Origin: Croceivirga lutea
GTDB taxonomy: Bacteria; Bacteroidota; Bacteroidia; Flavobacteriales; Flavobacteriaceae
NCBI RefSeq assembly: GCF_014235875.1
Contig: NZ_JACJUK010000003.1
Location: forward strand, 420,558-484,557
Direction: 5' to 3'
Length of the DNA stretch: 64,000 nt
This document shows positions 18,407-28,025 of this stretch, in pieces. The position numbers and the translations under genes are program-made. The notes under the pieces are model-generated. The model saw only the letters and a list, made by a program, of their open reading frames with translations. It was not told the origin of the DNA and made no database searches. Position 1 is the stretch's first letter. Every line of letters starts with the position of its first letter.

Positions 18407-19029
18407 TAGGTTCTTGTTTTAATTAATTTACCTGGTATTCCAGCAATTATTGACTTTTCTGAAAACGATTTATTAACCACAGAGCTACTGCCAACTACAC
18501 AACCATTTTCTAAGTTTACCCCTGGAAAAATAATGGCATGCGTACCTAACCAACAGTCTTTACCTAAACTTATTGGAGCATGACTATACCCTTGATTTGC
18601 AATTGCCCCAACACCATCATACTTATGCATACTTGTTTGAAGATAAACATACCCTGATACAAGTGTATTTTTACCAAGAGTTATACTATCACCACCGTTA
18701 AAAACAGAATATAAACCAATTCTACATTCATTTTGGAGTTCTATCTTACTCTCATTAGCACTTAATATGCGAACACCTCTATCTATTCTACAATTGTTTC
18801 CAATTTTGATTTTGGAATTTCCATGACATCTAATTTCAACATTCCTTCTAAATTGAACGTTATCACCAATAACTAAGCTTGCCGTACTATCTACCTGTAA
18901 TTTTGGAAATGAGTCACATGTAAAGTTTTTACCAACTTTAATACGTTTAGAAGCAAATAATAGTTTTACCACTAGGCCCAAAAGTCTCGGGTAATTCTTA
19001 TAATACCAAGGAAGTAAAAAAGCAAGCAT
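18406..19029 (-). CDS. Left-handed beta-helix acyltransferase (hexapeptide repeat)
   Basis: A 207-residue acyltransferase with many hexapeptide repeats (IGDNVQFRRN, IGNNCRIDRG, LGKDCWLGTHAIIFPGV), placing it in the LbH/CatB-WbbJ superfamily. The usual role is acetyl transfer from acetyl-CoA to a sugar. Position between the NeuB-like synthase and the GT2 fusion suggests O- or N-acetylation of the nonulosonate or another repeat-unit sugar. It has no signal peptide; a short hydrophobic N-terminus may help it sit at the membrane. Confidence 0.8.
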   Translation of the reverse strand: MLAFLLPWYYKNYPRLLGLVVKLLFASKRIKVGKNFTCDSFPKLQVDSTASLVIGDNVQFRRNVEIRCHGNSKIKIGNNCRIDRGVRILSANESKIELQNECRIGLYSVFNGGDSITLGKNTLVSGYVYLQTSMHKYDGVGAIANQGYSHAPISLGKDCWLGTHAIIFPGVNLENGCVVGSSSVVNKSFSEKSIIAGIPGKLIKTRT

Positions 19030-19035
19030 TGTTAT

Positions 19036-20049
19036 TTAATCAAATAATTCCCAAGATAATTTCTGATGTTCTTTTACATCAACTCTTAATTTCTTTCCTA
19101 ACAGATTGTCATATTCTCTTGCATCTATACCGTGGTTAGGTCTTAAAACTGTAATGTCTTTTTCAGTGATAACAGTTCCTTTTTTCAAATCTTTAATGGG
19201 ATAAACCGCTCTTCTGAAGGTAGTAGGGTGGTCGCCTTCTATTGGTAAAGGTTTCTTTTCTTTATCACCTTTTAATTTATCAATCAATTTTATTTTTTCA
19301 ATTAAATGCAAAACTTCATCTCTTGTTAGCGAAACTTTATGATCTCTAAATTCTTTATTTTCTCTAGAATCTGTAAAATGAAACTCTAAAATTTGAGCTC
19401 CCATTGCAACGGCTATTTCTAAAGCATAACTTCCTTCTGTATGGTCAGAATATCCAATAGGCAAGCCTATCTTATTGCCAAATTCTGTCATAACATTTAA
19501 GTTGGCATCAGTAAAAGGGATAGGGTACATAGATGTACATTGTAATACACTTAAATATTCAGAATTTTTGTAAAGTTCGTCTTGTGACTGAATATATTTT
19601 ACAGCATCTTCTACCTCTTTAAAAGTTGACAATCCCGTAGAAACTATTATTGGCTTTTGAAGTTCGGTAAATTTCTTAAGCATTGGATAAGCCGTTAAAT
19701 CCCCAGACCCAATTTTATATATTGGCATGTATTTATCTATCCATTCCACGTATTCTGGATCCCAAACAGAAGCCATAAAACCTACGTTATTCTTATTACA
19801 AATTTCCGCTAGTTCAACATATTGCTCTTTTGAAAGTTCAAATTTTTTAAAATGCTTATTTCTTTGAGGTGATTCTAACTTACTAACTAGCGTATCACCA
19901 GAATATAATTGATATTTTATAAAATCAACGTTGGCCTCAATTGCTAATTGTGTTAGTTTTTTTGCGTATTCAAAATCTCCTTCGTGATTTCCTCCAATTT
20001 CGGCAATCAATAAGGGCCCATTCTTACCTTCCCAATTACTTTTTTTCAT
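19036..20049 (-). CDS. N-acetylneuraminate synthase family protein (NeuB/SpsE-like)
   Basis: A 337-residue protein of normal NeuB length. It has the TIM-barrel motifs LIAEIGGNHEGD, FIKYQLYSGD, KIGSGDLTAYP, STGLST, QCTSMYP and GYSDHT. The C-terminal antifreeze/SAF domain carries FRRAVYP and LRPNHGIDA. These enzymes condense phosphoenolpyruvate with an amino-sugar to form sialic, legionaminic or pseudaminic acid. The genes for making the amino-sugar precursor are not in the window. It overlaps the cytidylyltransferase gene by 14 bases, so the two products probably act in sequence. Confidence 0.85.
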   Translation of the reverse strand: MKKSNWEGKNGPLLIAEIGGNHEGDFEYAKKLTQLAIEANVDFIKYQLYSGDTLVSKLESPQRNKHFKKFELSKEQYVELAEICNKNNVGFMASVWDPEYVEWIDKYMPIYKIGSGDLTAYPMLKKFTELQKPIIVSTGLSTFKEVEDAVKYIQSQDELYKNSEYLSVLQCTSMYPIPFTDANLNVMTEFGNKIGLPIGYSDHTEGSYALEIAVAMGAQILEFHFTDSRENKEFRDHKVSLTRDEVLHLIEKIKLIDKLKGDKEKKPLPIEGDHPTTFRRAVYPIKDLKKGTVITEKDITVLRPNHGIDAREYDNLLGKKLRVDVKEHQKLSWELFD

Positions 20050-20722
20050 AAACTTGATTATATAGTTGTATGATTTCTTTCATTTTATAATTCACATGCG
20101 AATCTTTCATTAGTTCTATTACAGCACTAGCATTATTAAAATCCTGCGGGGTATCTATAGCAAAGTTTAAAGTCTTACCATAGTCCTCGCTGTTATAAAT
20201 GAAATTGTGCCTTTTATTTTCTTTTCTATAAAAGTACGTCATCACGTGTTCTTTGTCTTCTTCCTTAAAATAGTTGATGCTATTCTGATAATAATTAACA
20301 TCAACAATTTCAACGCTCATGCCCTTAGGAAAAGTTCTATTTTTTACATTAGAAGTAAATAGACTATGAGATGATTGATGTGTTATTATCATTGATTTTA
20401 TTAGTTCGTAATCTAAGAACACATTATCTCCATTTATACGCACACTGCTAGAAAAATTATGTGCTTTAGAGCAATCTAAAAAACGTTGTGCAACATTTTC
20501 TAAGTGCCCCCTAAAAATTTCTAGATTATTGGTTTTGCAATAGTCTTCAATAATATCATCTGAAGGTTCGTTAGACGTGCAAATAACAACTGGTATATTA
20601 TGGTTAAGCTTCTCTAATCTTTCTATTATATACTGTAAAATTGGCTTTCCATTAAGTGGTTTTAAAATTTTACCTGGAAGCCTAGAGGAGCTGTATCTAC
20701 ATAAAACGATTATACCAATCAT
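20036..20722 (-). CDS. SpsF-like CMP-sugar cytidylyltransferase
   Basis: A 228-residue nucleotidyltransferase. The start IIVLCRYSSSRLPGKILKPL is the SpsF version of the NTP-binding loop (RxxSxRLPGKxL), followed by VVICTSNEPSDD and FRGHLENVAQRFL. It should activate the product of the adjacent NeuB-like synthase as CMP-nonulosonate. Gene overlaps on both sides (4 bases upstream, 14 downstream) indicate tight coupling. The precise sugar is not evident. Confidence 0.8.
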   Translation of the reverse strand: MIGIIVLCRYSSSRLPGKILKPLNGKPILQYIIERLEKLNHNIPVVICTSNEPSDDIIEDYCKTNNLEIFRGHLENVAQRFLDCSKAHNFSSSVRINGDNVFLDYELIKSMIITHQSSHSLFTSNVKNRTFPKGMSVEIVDVNYYQNSINYFKEEDKEHVMTYFYRKENKRHNFIYNSEDYGKTLNFAIDTPQDFNNASAVIELMKDSHVNYKMKEIIQLYNQVYEKK

Positions 20723-21276
20723 TTTCTTTCGCTTATTTTTTTAGCGGGAATTCCCCCATATATTGTATATTCTGGAACATCACTTGTTACTATAGCTCCT
20801 GCGGCAATTACTGCTCCTCTGCCAATGGTAACCCCTTTGAGGATTTTAGCCCCTGTTGAAATCCAAACATCATCATTTATAACAATTGGCGCTGTTTTAT
20901 TTTTTTGTTGGTTAATTCTTACGCTTTTTTCAATAGAATGGTCACTATCCACTATGTATACAAAAGGCGCTATAAGACAGTCGTTCCCAATTGAAATATT
21001 CGTTGAAGCATAAATAAAGGTATAAAAGCCAATGGTAGTTCTGTTACCTATAGCAATTTTCGCATCTGAATTGCATGCACATATGTTTGCACCTTTTTTT
21101 AATACTACCTCATTATCAATTGCAATATTATTAGGGTACCTCAACAAAGAAACATCTTTATCTATGAACACATTTTTTCCCAAGAAGCCTAGTCTATTCT
21201 TATGGTAAAGTCTTCTTAGCTTATGGCTTAGTGTGGGCTTTAAATGTTTTCGTAATTGAGAATTTTCTTCTTTCAA
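20719..21276 (-). CDS. Left-handed beta-helix acetyltransferase (WbbJ/maltose acetyltransferase-like)
   Basis: A 185-residue hexapeptide-repeat acyltransferase with IGNDCLIAPFVYIVDSDHS (the loop carrying the catalytic His), INDDVWISTGAKILKGVTIG and IAAGAIVTSDVPEY. The fold uses acetyl-CoA to acetylate sugars. No early ATG exists; TTG at 21276 is the likely start, 10 bases after the rfbC stop. In this context it may modify a sugar precursor of the nonulosonate or the repeat unit. Confidence 0.8.
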   Translation of the reverse strand: MKEENSQLRKHLKPTLSHKLRRLYHKNRLGFLGKNVFIDKDVSLLRYPNNIAIDNEVVLKKGANICACNSDAKIAIGNRTTIGFYTFIYASTNISIGNDCLIAPFVYIVDSDHSIEKSVRINQQKNKTAPIVINDDVWISTGAKILKGVTIGRGAVIAAGAIVTSDVPEYTIYGGIPAKKISERK

Positions 21277-21286
21277 TGTTACAATA

Positions 21287-21850
21287 TCATTGGTTAACCT
21301 TTATTGCCGACATATACATTTTTAAACTAGGCAATTCTAAATCTTTTTGGGATAATATAAGCTCTTCATGCGTAAACTTCCAATCAATATCTAATTCCGT
21401 GTCATTAAACAAAATACCAGATTCAGCACTGCTATTATAGAAATTATCACACTTATAAAAGAAGTGTGCATCATCGCTAAGCACCACAAAACCATGAGCA
21501 AACCCACGAGGAATAAATAATTGTTTCTTATTGTCTGCAGATAATTCAACTGCTACGTGTTCACCGTAAGTTTTAGAACCTTTTCTAATATCTACTGCCA
21601 CATCTAATACTTTACCTGATAACACTCGAACTAACTTTGCTTGGGCGTATTCACCTTTTTGAAAATGAAGTCCCCTTAAAACTCCTTTTGTTGAGTATGA
21701 CTGATTGTCTTGAACAAAATTTACTTTTTTTCCAATAGCTTCTTCAAAAGTCTTTTGATTAAAGCTCTCAAAAAAATAGCCGCGTTCATCTTTAAAAACA
21801 CGCGGTTCCAAGATAAAACAGCCTTTTAATTTTGTTTCTCTAGCAACCAT
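21287..21850 (-). CDS. rfbC: dTDP-4-dehydrorhamnose 3,5-epimerase
   Basis: A 187-residue cupin epimerase of normal length, with FFESFNQKTF, LRGLHFQKGEYAQAKLVRV (catalytic His in RGLHFQ) and FIPRGFAHGFVVLSD. It acts after RfbB in dTDP-sugar synthesis. It lies one base after rfbA. The reductase RfbD that would finish dTDP-L-rhamnose is not in the window. Confidence 0.93.
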   Translation of the reverse strand: MVARETKLKGCFILEPRVFKDERGYFFESFNQKTFEEAIGKKVNFVQDNQSYSTKGVLRGLHFQKGEYAQAKLVRVLSGKVLDVAVDIRKGSKTYGEHVAVELSADNKKQLFIPRGFAHGFVVLSDDAHFFYKCDNFYNSSAESGILFNDTELDIDWKFTHEELILSQKDLELPSLKMYMSAIKVNQ

Positions 21851-21851
21851 A

Positions 21852-22712
21852 TTAATTAATTAATGCCATCAAGTTTTTTCCGTATCCACTTTTAAGTAAA
21901 GGTTCTGCTAAACTTTTAAAATGTTTTTCACTTATAAAACCCATTTCAAATGCCGCTACTTCAGGCGCCCCTATTTTTAAGCCTTGTCTTTCTTCTATCA
22001 CCTCAACAAATTGAGAGGCCTGCATTAATGATTTAAACGTTCCCGTATCTAACCAAGCGGTTCCCCTATCTAAAATACTAACATTTAATTTACCTTTTGC
22101 CAGGTAAACTCTATTGACATCAGTTATTTCCAGTTCCCCACGTTTGCTAGGTTCAATATTTTTGGCAATTTCTACCACCTTATTATCATAAAAATATATT
22201 CCCGGAACTGCATAATTAGATTTTGGGTTTTCTGGCTTTTCTTCAATACTAATTGCTTTACCCTCGCTATTAAACTCAACAACGCCGTAACGTTCTGGGT
22301 CACCTACTTGATAGGCATAGATGATTCCTCCATCAGGGTCGTTATTAGCTTGTAAAAGTTTTGAAAGTCCTGTGCCGTAAAAAATGTTGTCGCCTAAAAT
22401 TAAAGCAACCTTTTCAGTCCCAATAAAGTCTGCACCAATAATAAATGCTTCTGCTAAACCATTAGGTGCATCTTGTACTGCATACTCAAAGGAACAACCT
22501 AATTTGGAACCATCTCCCAATAAATTTTTGAAAAGAGGTAAATCTTGTGGTGTTGAAATTATTAATATTTCTCTGATACCAGAATATATTAATGTAGATA
22601 GCGGATAATATATCATCGGCTTATCATATACTGGCATTAATTGTTTGCTCACAGATAAGGTTAACGGATGAAGTCTAGTTCCTGAACCCCCTGCTAAGAT
22701 TATTCCTTTCAT
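21852..22712 (-). CDS. rfbA: Glucose-1-phosphate thymidylyltransferase
   Basis: A 286-residue enzyme with [16 protein letters not shown] at the N-terminus, [29 protein letters not shown] and the [19 protein letters not shown] segment. It makes dTDP-glucose from dTTP and glucose-1-phosphate. It sits 5 bases after rfbB and one base before rfbC. Confidence 0.95.
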   Translation of the reverse strand: MKGIILAGGSGTRLHPLTLSVSKQLMPVYDKPMIYYPLSTLIYSGIREILIISTPQDLPLFKNLLGDGSKLGCSFEYAVQDAPNGLAEAFIIGADFIGTEKVALILGDNIFYGTGLSKLLQANNDPDGGIIYAYQVGDPERYGVVEFNSEGKAISIEEKPENPKSNYAVPGIYFYDNKVVEIAKNIEPSKRGELEITDVNRVYLAKGKLNVSILDRGTAWLDTGTFKSLMQASQFVEVIEERQGLKIGAPEVAAFEMGFISEKHFKSLAEPLLKSGYGKNLMALIN

Positions 22713-22717
22713 AAAAA

Positions 22718-23776
22718 TTAAATCGCGTATTGTTTTCTATAGTACTCTCTATATTCACCAGAAGTTACGTGTTCTAGCCAAGCTGTATTTTCTAAATACC
22801 AATCTATAGTTTTACTGAGTCCTTCTTCAAATGTTACAGAAGGTTTCCAATTGAGTTCAGTGGTCAGTTTTTTAGCATCAATGGCATAACGTAAATCGTG
22901 CCCTGGTCTATCCTTAACAAAGCTTATTAATTCTGAAGACTCCCCTTTTTTTCGATTTAATTTTTCATCCATTAAATCACATAGCAATCTTACCAAATCT
23001 ATATTTTTCCATTCATTAAGTCCTCCGACATTGTAAGTATTCTTGCTATTTCCTCGGTGGTAAATTTCATCTATTGCACGTGCATGATCAACTACAAACA
23101 ACCAGTCTCGAGTATTCTCTCCTTTACCATATACTGGCAAAGGTTTTTTTGTAATAATATTATTAATGAATAACGGTATTAACTTTTCTGGAAAATGATT
23201 CGGCCCATAGTTGTTAGAACAATTAGAAATAACAAAGTCTAAGCCATAAGTTTCACCATAAGCACGTACAAAATGATCAGATGCGGCCTTAGATGCCGAG
23301 TAAGGAGAATTTGGACTGTATGCAGTTTGCTCTGTGAATAACCCCGTGTCACCTAGAGTACCATAAACCTCATCTGTACTTACGTGATAAAATCTGAAAT
23401 CGGCATTTTTTTTGGCTGTTTCAATTGCTGCATTTAACAAATTAACCGTACCGATAACATTTGTGTTTACAAATGCGTTTGGATTGGTAATAGAACGATC
23501 TACATGTGATTCAGCAGCCAAGTGAATGACTCCGTCAAAACATTCTTTAGCAAAAAGTTCATTAACGAAGCCAGAATTTACAATGTCTCCCTTAACAAAT
23601 TCGTAATTATCAAATTCTGCGACATCTACAAGGTTTTCCAAATTTCCGGCGTAGGTTAGTGCATCTAAGTTGATGATTTTGTAATCAGGATATTTAGTTA
23701 CAAACTGTCTTACAACATGAGACCCAATAAAGCCAGCACCACCAGTTATTAATATTTTTTTAGTCTTGTTTGCCAT
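22718..23776 (-). CDS. rfbB: dTDP-glucose 4,6-dehydratase
   Basis: A 352-residue extended SDR with [16 protein letters not shown] for NAD binding, [21 protein letters not shown] with the catalytic DE pair, and [15 protein letters not shown] with the Tyr/Lys pair. It converts dTDP-glucose to dTDP-4-keto-6-deoxyglucose. Its start overlaps the Wzz-like gene by 17 bases, so chain-length control and dTDP-sugar genes are coupled. Confidence 0.95.
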   Translation of the reverse strand: MANKTKKILITGGAGFIGSHVVRQFVTKYPDYKIINLDALTYAGNLENLVDVAEFDNYEFVKGDIVNSGFVNELFAKECFDGVIHLAAESHVDRSITNPNAFVNTNVIGTVNLLNAAIETAKKNADFRFYHVSTDEVYGTLGDTGLFTEQTAYSPNSPYSASKAASDHFVRAYGETYGLDFVISNCSNNYGPNHFPEKLIPLFINNIITKKPLPVYGKGENTRDWLFVVDHARAIDEIYHRGNSKNTYNVGGLNEWKNIDLVRLLCDLMDEKLNRKKGESSELISFVKDRPGHDLRYAIDAKKLTTELNWKPSVTFEEGLSKTIDWYLENTAWLEHVTSGEYREYYRKQYAI

Positions 23777-24809
23777 ACCTTTTCAAAAAATTATTCAAGC
23801 CTTTACCTCCTAAAAACAGTAAGGTTAATCCCAATAAAATAAGTGGAACTAAAAATTTATAACTATTCAAAATACCCTTTACCTTAACCCCTCTCCTTGG
23901 AAAATCGCTAATTACATTTAAAATAGACGACTTATTTGCTTTTTCTTGATTCAACCGTACCAAACGGTTTTTTAAGATTTCTCGCTCCTGTACTAATGCC
24001 AGCTCTTTATTATTGGATTCTCCGCTTTCAGCAAGATTTATATTTGTTCCTTGCATGGGTTTATCCGCCTCTTTGACTAAAACAGTCTTATAAAGTTGCT
24101 GTAACGAGTCTATCTCTTTCAATTGATTTTGAATAATGGTGTCTTGTAAGAGTATGTTCTCATCATTTATTTTTTTCTGAAGCTTAAAATAATCATTGCT
24201 TGAAATTGATTTTACAATTGCAGGCTGGGCTTTTTTGGCTACAAAACTATTTGTGCTAATAAGTGTTACCTGATGAAAACGTGCGTCTAACGAATTAAAA
24301 TTTCTCAAGTAAGATTCTAAATCTATTGCCTTAACCGTTGAGGTATCTAAGTCTCTTACAAAATCATCAAACAACTTTATTTTCTGGTTTTCATCAGAAT
24401 AGGAGTCAACAAAAATCTTTTTGACAGTTGAGGCGTCTGGAACGGAAATTTCAAGCGCTTCTGCTAAAGCTACGGAGTCGTTTGCCTTTGCTAAATCATT
24501 ATAAAAATCTATGTTATTATATAACTGCTGAACACTATTAAAATTAGGTTCAACAACCATTCTAGATATGTATTTTTCTGCTTTGAGCGAATCTAATACA
24601 TAACCCATAACGCCACCAATTAGTATGGCTGCGGTTAAGACTATAAAATTCTTTTGGATAAAAAGTAATAAAAGAATTAGTAGATTAAATAAACCCTTAA
24701 AAATAGACCCAATAAAATTGAATAACTTTTGAAAGCCTCGAGCTATCAATTCAAATAATTGAGCCAAATCCATTTCATCGTTTGACGAATTTTTAGGTTG
24801 TTCTGCCAT
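23760..24809 (-). CDS. Wzz-like polysaccharide chain-length determinant protein
   Basis: A 349-residue inner-membrane protein. It has a cytoplasmic amphipathic N-terminus, one membrane helix at about 48-70, a long periplasmic region with a coiled-coil-prone stretch at about 195-290, and a second membrane helix at about 317-335 followed by a basic tail. This is the Wzz topology, although the primary sequence is divergent and lacks a tyrosine kinase domain. Its place at the head of the polysaccharide genes supports a role in controlling chain length. The function is inferred from topology and context. Confidence 0.6.
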   Translation of the reverse strand: MAEQPKNSSNDEMDLAQLFELIARGFQKLFNFIGSIFKGLFNLLILLLLFIQKNFIVLTAAILIGGVMGYVLDSLKAEKYISRMVVEPNFNSVQQLYNNIDFYNDLAKANDSVALAEALEISVPDASTVKKIFVDSYSDENQKIKLFDDFVRDLDTSTVKAIDLESYLRNFNSLDARFHQVTLISTNSFVAKKAQPAIVKSISSNDYFKLQKKINDENILLQDTIIQNQLKEIDSLQQLYKTVLVKEADKPMQGTNINLAESGESNNKELALVQEREILKNRLVRLNQEKANKSSILNVISDFPRRGVKVKGILNSYKFLVPLILLGLTLLFLGGKGLNNFLKRYGKQD

Positions 24810-24813
24810 TGGT

Positions 24814-26502
24814 TTAGCTAGTTTTAAAAATTTGTTCTAGAATCTTTTGAGTGATTAAGTATGTAGGTTTTACTCCTGTAGTTCCAAGTCCGCCAGAAGC
24901 CAACGTACTTCCTGTTTCTAAAGGGTTGTCAGAAGCATAATAAGCGTATCTAACCTTTACGTCTTTATTAATGCTTTTTCTAACTTTTGAGGCTGATTGA
25001 ATGGCTTTTTGATAATGCACTCCTTCCATCTCTAAACCAATAACATTCCATGTTGATTCGTAGAAAAACCTTAGAATGTCTTTGTTTTGTAATGATGTTC
25101 CTAAAACTGTTACCATAGTTCCCTCAAGTGTTTTTAATCCATTGCCTGAAAAATCAGTAGCTTTTAGTTCATTCTCGAATGGATAATTATCAGCTGTACC
25201 TTCAAATATATGCGCTGTAGGAATCATTAAATCACCTTTTCCTCCTTCTAAAATACCAGCTTTACCCATTATAGAAATAGAACAAACATCTAAGAAATAC
25301 TTTTTTCCTTCTCGTACATAAGGTTTTAAAAGTTCATCTATAGTTTCATATGCTTGCTCTCCAAAAGCATAATCCATAACAAATATAACAGGTTTGTGTC
25401 CTTCGGCATTTTCTTGGATTGCTGTAAACCTGCAGTTACCATCTTCAATTTTGTCAGTATCAAAAATTTGAATGTCGATATTAGCTCCGGAGGTGTCGTC
25501 AATAAATACCATTCCGTTTTTTTGCGCCCATTGTTCTACTTTTTTACGTAGATGCCCATTACCAGGTGCACTAAGGGCCTCATAAATTTGTAATTCGCTT
25601 TTATTTTTTAATTCATTTTCTAGTGCTCGTTGTGCAAAAAGTGAATTCATAACACTGTGCATATTTGCACTAATAATGTGAATTGGTCTATGAATTAAAT
25701 CATTTTCAAAAAGTGAATTCTTTATGGTGTTAGCCCATTTTTCTCCATGAATGTGGTGACCTAAACGTTCTCTTAGTAATGGACTAAAAGTTATGGTTCG
25801 TTTATTACCGGTGGTTTCTTCTTCAATAGCTAATTTACCCAACCAATAAATAACTTTTAAAAATCTATCTGGATTTTCTTTAGTAAACAATCTTTGATGC
25901 AAATCTGTGACCTCCTCAAAAGAACGCCCCATAATGTTGGCTAAATGAATAAGAGCTACTTCTCTTTCCTCATCCGTTTTTTCCTCACTTTCAACAAACT
26001 CCTCTAATTTTACCCAATCACGTATGGTACTTTGTGACTCTTCAATTAAAACTCGGTTACTAATCTTGTTGGATTCAATAAACAAAAAAGTAAGATGCGT
26101 TAAAATGTCATAAATATCTGACCTTCCTCTTGTTATCTCAATATTCATTTGTTCCTCATCGATACGATAACAATTGCGCCTTCTTTTGGGTGGAATAATG
26201 GGTTTAATATGCGATTTAGAAAAACCCTCATCGGATGTTAGATTAATGTATCTGCACTGTTCAATACCCTCTGGTAATCTTTCGAGAACATAGATTAGCC
26301 CGTTTAATTCAGATTTATCTTCGGCTACAGAACCATAAATTTCTGGTCTCAATACCAATAGAGCATTGCGTAAAGCTTTTCCAGAAACACCAGATGGTTT
26401 ATAAAACCCTCTATTTAGCAGGTGTCTCATGGTTATATACAAACGTTCTATTGCATTTGTAGACTCTTGTGCTCTAGTTGTTTCTTTGATTTTTATGGCC
26501 AT
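24814..26502 (-). CDS. DUF6909 family protein, possible nucleoside-phosphorylase-like C-terminus
   Basis: A 562-residue soluble protein matching the flavobacterial DUF6909 family. The N-terminal 250 residues are mainly helical. The C-terminal part (about 300-562) contains GKAGILEGGKGDLMIPTAHI and VIGLEMEGVHYQKAI. These resemble the GxAGxL-GD and MEG motifs of the purine nucleoside phosphorylase/SAH nucleosidase superfamily. That resemblance is my inference. It lies 34 bases after the GH3 gene and 4 before the Wzz-like gene. Substrate and pathway are unknown. Confidence 0.65.
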   Translation of the reverse strand: MAIKIKETTRAQESTNAIERLYITMRHLLNRGFYKPSGVSGKALRNALLVLRPEIYGSVAEDKSELNGLIYVLERLPEGIEQCRYINLTSDEGFSKSHIKPIIPPKRRRNCYRIDEEQMNIEITRGRSDIYDILTHLTFLFIESNKISNRVLIEESQSTIRDWVKLEEFVESEEKTDEEREVALIHLANIMGRSFEEVTDLHQRLFTKENPDRFLKVIYWLGKLAIEEETTGNKRTITFSPLLRERLGHHIHGEKWANTIKNSLFENDLIHRPIHIISANMHSVMNSLFAQRALENELKNKSELQIYEALSAPGNGHLRKKVEQWAQKNGMVFIDDTSGANIDIQIFDTDKIEDGNCRFTAIQENAEGHKPVIFVMDYAFGEQAYETIDELLKPYVREGKKYFLDVCSISIMGKAGILEGGKGDLMIPTAHIFEGTADNYPFENELKATDFSGNGLKTLEGTMVTVLGTSLQNKDILRFFYESTWNVIGLEMEGVHYQKAIQSASKVRKSINKDVKVRYAYYASDNPLETGSTLASGGLGTTGVKPTYLITQKILEQIFKTS

Positions 26503-26507
26503 TGGCG

Positions 26508-26515
26508 CAAAGGTA
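26508..26515 (-). promoter_or_regulatory. Candidate -7 promoter element for the DUF6909 gene
   Basis: The reverse strand reads TACCTTTG, matching TAnnTTTG, only 5 bases before the ATG at 26502. Transcription from it would give a leaderless or nearly leaderless mRNA. If real, it could also serve the polysaccharide genes downstream. Confidence 0.4.
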
Positions 26516-26536
26516 ACTTTAAAAAAGAATATTTCT

Positions 26537-28024
26537 TTATACGGTTGAAAGCTTGTCTACAACACTTCTATCATTGGCTAAACGTTGTACTTTATTTTGC
26601 CCTCCAAGTTTTCCTTTGGATTTCATGTATTCCAAAAAACCATTTTTAACAACCTTACTAATTTTTAAAGTCTGCAACACTTTACCGTCAATCAAATCAA
26701 GATAGTAACTGTTTTGTGTCTTCATTGAAGATTCCAGTGTTTTTAAAAATAGGGTTAAATCATCTGGTTCTCTTTCAAACTCTATAAACCATTCATGATA
26801 CGGCAACTCACCATTTGGGTTTGTTTGAGGGGCTACAGTAAACTCACTTACAATAGCATTTGTAGCTTCAATAGCTTCTTTCATTGCTTGCTCAACTTCT
26901 TTGGCAATTACGTGTTCACCAAATGCAGAAATAAAATGTTTAATTCTTCCTGAGACTATTATTTTATAGGGGTTTGTAGAAATAAACTGAACGGTATCTC
27001 CCAAATTGTAAGCCCATAGTCCTGCATTTGTGCTAATTACCATAGCATAGTTCACGCCAACCTCAACTTCACCAATGGTATATCTTTTTGGTTTGTCATC
27101 AAAGAATTCTTCCGCCTTTACAAATTCATAAAATATACCAGAATTCAACAATAGAAGCATTCCTTTCTCCTTTTGAGAATTCTGATAAGCAAAAAAGCCT
27201 TCACTCGCCGGAAACAGTTCAATACTATCAACCTTTTTGCCCATTAGTTCTTCGAACCTAGAACGATAGGGCTCATAATTTACCCCTCCATAAATGAACA
27301 ATTGAAAGTTTTTAAATAAGGTGGTTATTTTCTTATTTGATTTGTTTTGAAGTCTTTCAAAATACATTTGCACCCAAGACGGAATACCTGCAATAACAGT
27401 CATATCTTGGTTTATAGTTTCTTCAACTATCTTGTCAACTTTTGTTTCCCAATCTTCAATACAGTTGGTTTCCCAACTAGGTAGTCTATTCTTTTGCAAA
27501 TAGTTAGGAACGTAATGAGCGGAAATACCGGATAATCTTCCAGTTTTTATTATTCCGTCTGTATCGAGAATAGGGCTTCCTTGAAGAAATATCATTTTAC
27601 CATCAACAAATTTAGAATTACCCGTCTCGTGAATGTAATTTAAGATGGCATTTCTAGAAGCGTTGACCTGATTTTTAATTGAAGATTCAGTTATGGGTAT
27701 ATATTTTGCCCCTGATGTAGTACCTGAAGTTTTTGCAAAATAAAGCGGTAATCCTGGCCAAAGAACATCTTTCTGTCCGTCCTTAATTAGAGACACATAA
27801 GACTTTACATCTTCATAATCTCTAATGGGAACTTTTGATACAAAATCGTCGTGGGATTTTATACTACCAAAGTTATGGTCTTTACCAAACTTGGTTGTGG
27901 CACCTTCGGCAATTAAATGCTGAAAGGTTTGTTGTTGTGCTTTAACTGGACTGTTAATCCATTTTGCGTCTTTTTTTGCAATTCTTGAGGCAAAGACTTT
28001 AGCTGCTAGTGATTTTAAAGACAT
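26537..28024 (-). CDS. GH3 auxin-responsive promoter family protein (acyl-adenylating enzyme)
   Basis: A 495-residue member of the GH3 branch of the adenylate-forming (firefly luciferase) superfamily. Visible are the nucleotide-binding FAKTSGTTSGAKYIP loop near residue 105, the YGGVNYEPYR and FPASEGFFAYQ segments, and WAYNLGDTVQF. Plant GH3 enzymes join amino acids to acyl acids such as auxin or jasmonate; the bacterial substrate is unknown. It begins one base after the M23 peptidase gene, an arrangement that suggests a link with the cell envelope. Confidence 0.85.
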   Translation of the reverse strand: MSLKSLAAKVFASRIAKKDAKWINSPVKAQQQTFQHLIAEGATTKFGKDHNFGSIKSHDDFVSKVPIRDYEDVKSYVSLIKDGQKDVLWPGLPLYFAKTSGTTSGAKYIPITESSIKNQVNASRNAILNYIHETGNSKFVDGKMIFLQGSPILDTDGIIKTGRLSGISAHYVPNYLQKNRLPSWETNCIEDWETKVDKIVEETINQDMTVIAGIPSWVQMYFERLQNKSNKKITTLFKNFQLFIYGGVNYEPYRSRFEELMGKKVDSIELFPASEGFFAYQNSQKEKGMLLLLNSGIFYEFVKAEEFFDDKPKRYTIGEVEVGVNYAMVISTNAGLWAYNLGDTVQFISTNPYKIIVSGRIKHFISAFGEHVIAKEVEQAMKEAIEATNAIVSEFTVAPQTNPNGELPYHEWFIEFEREPDDLTLFLKTLESSMKTQNSYYLDLIDGKVLQTLKISKVVKNGFLEYMKSKGKLGGQNKVQRLANDRSVVDKLSTV

Positions 28025-28025
28025 T

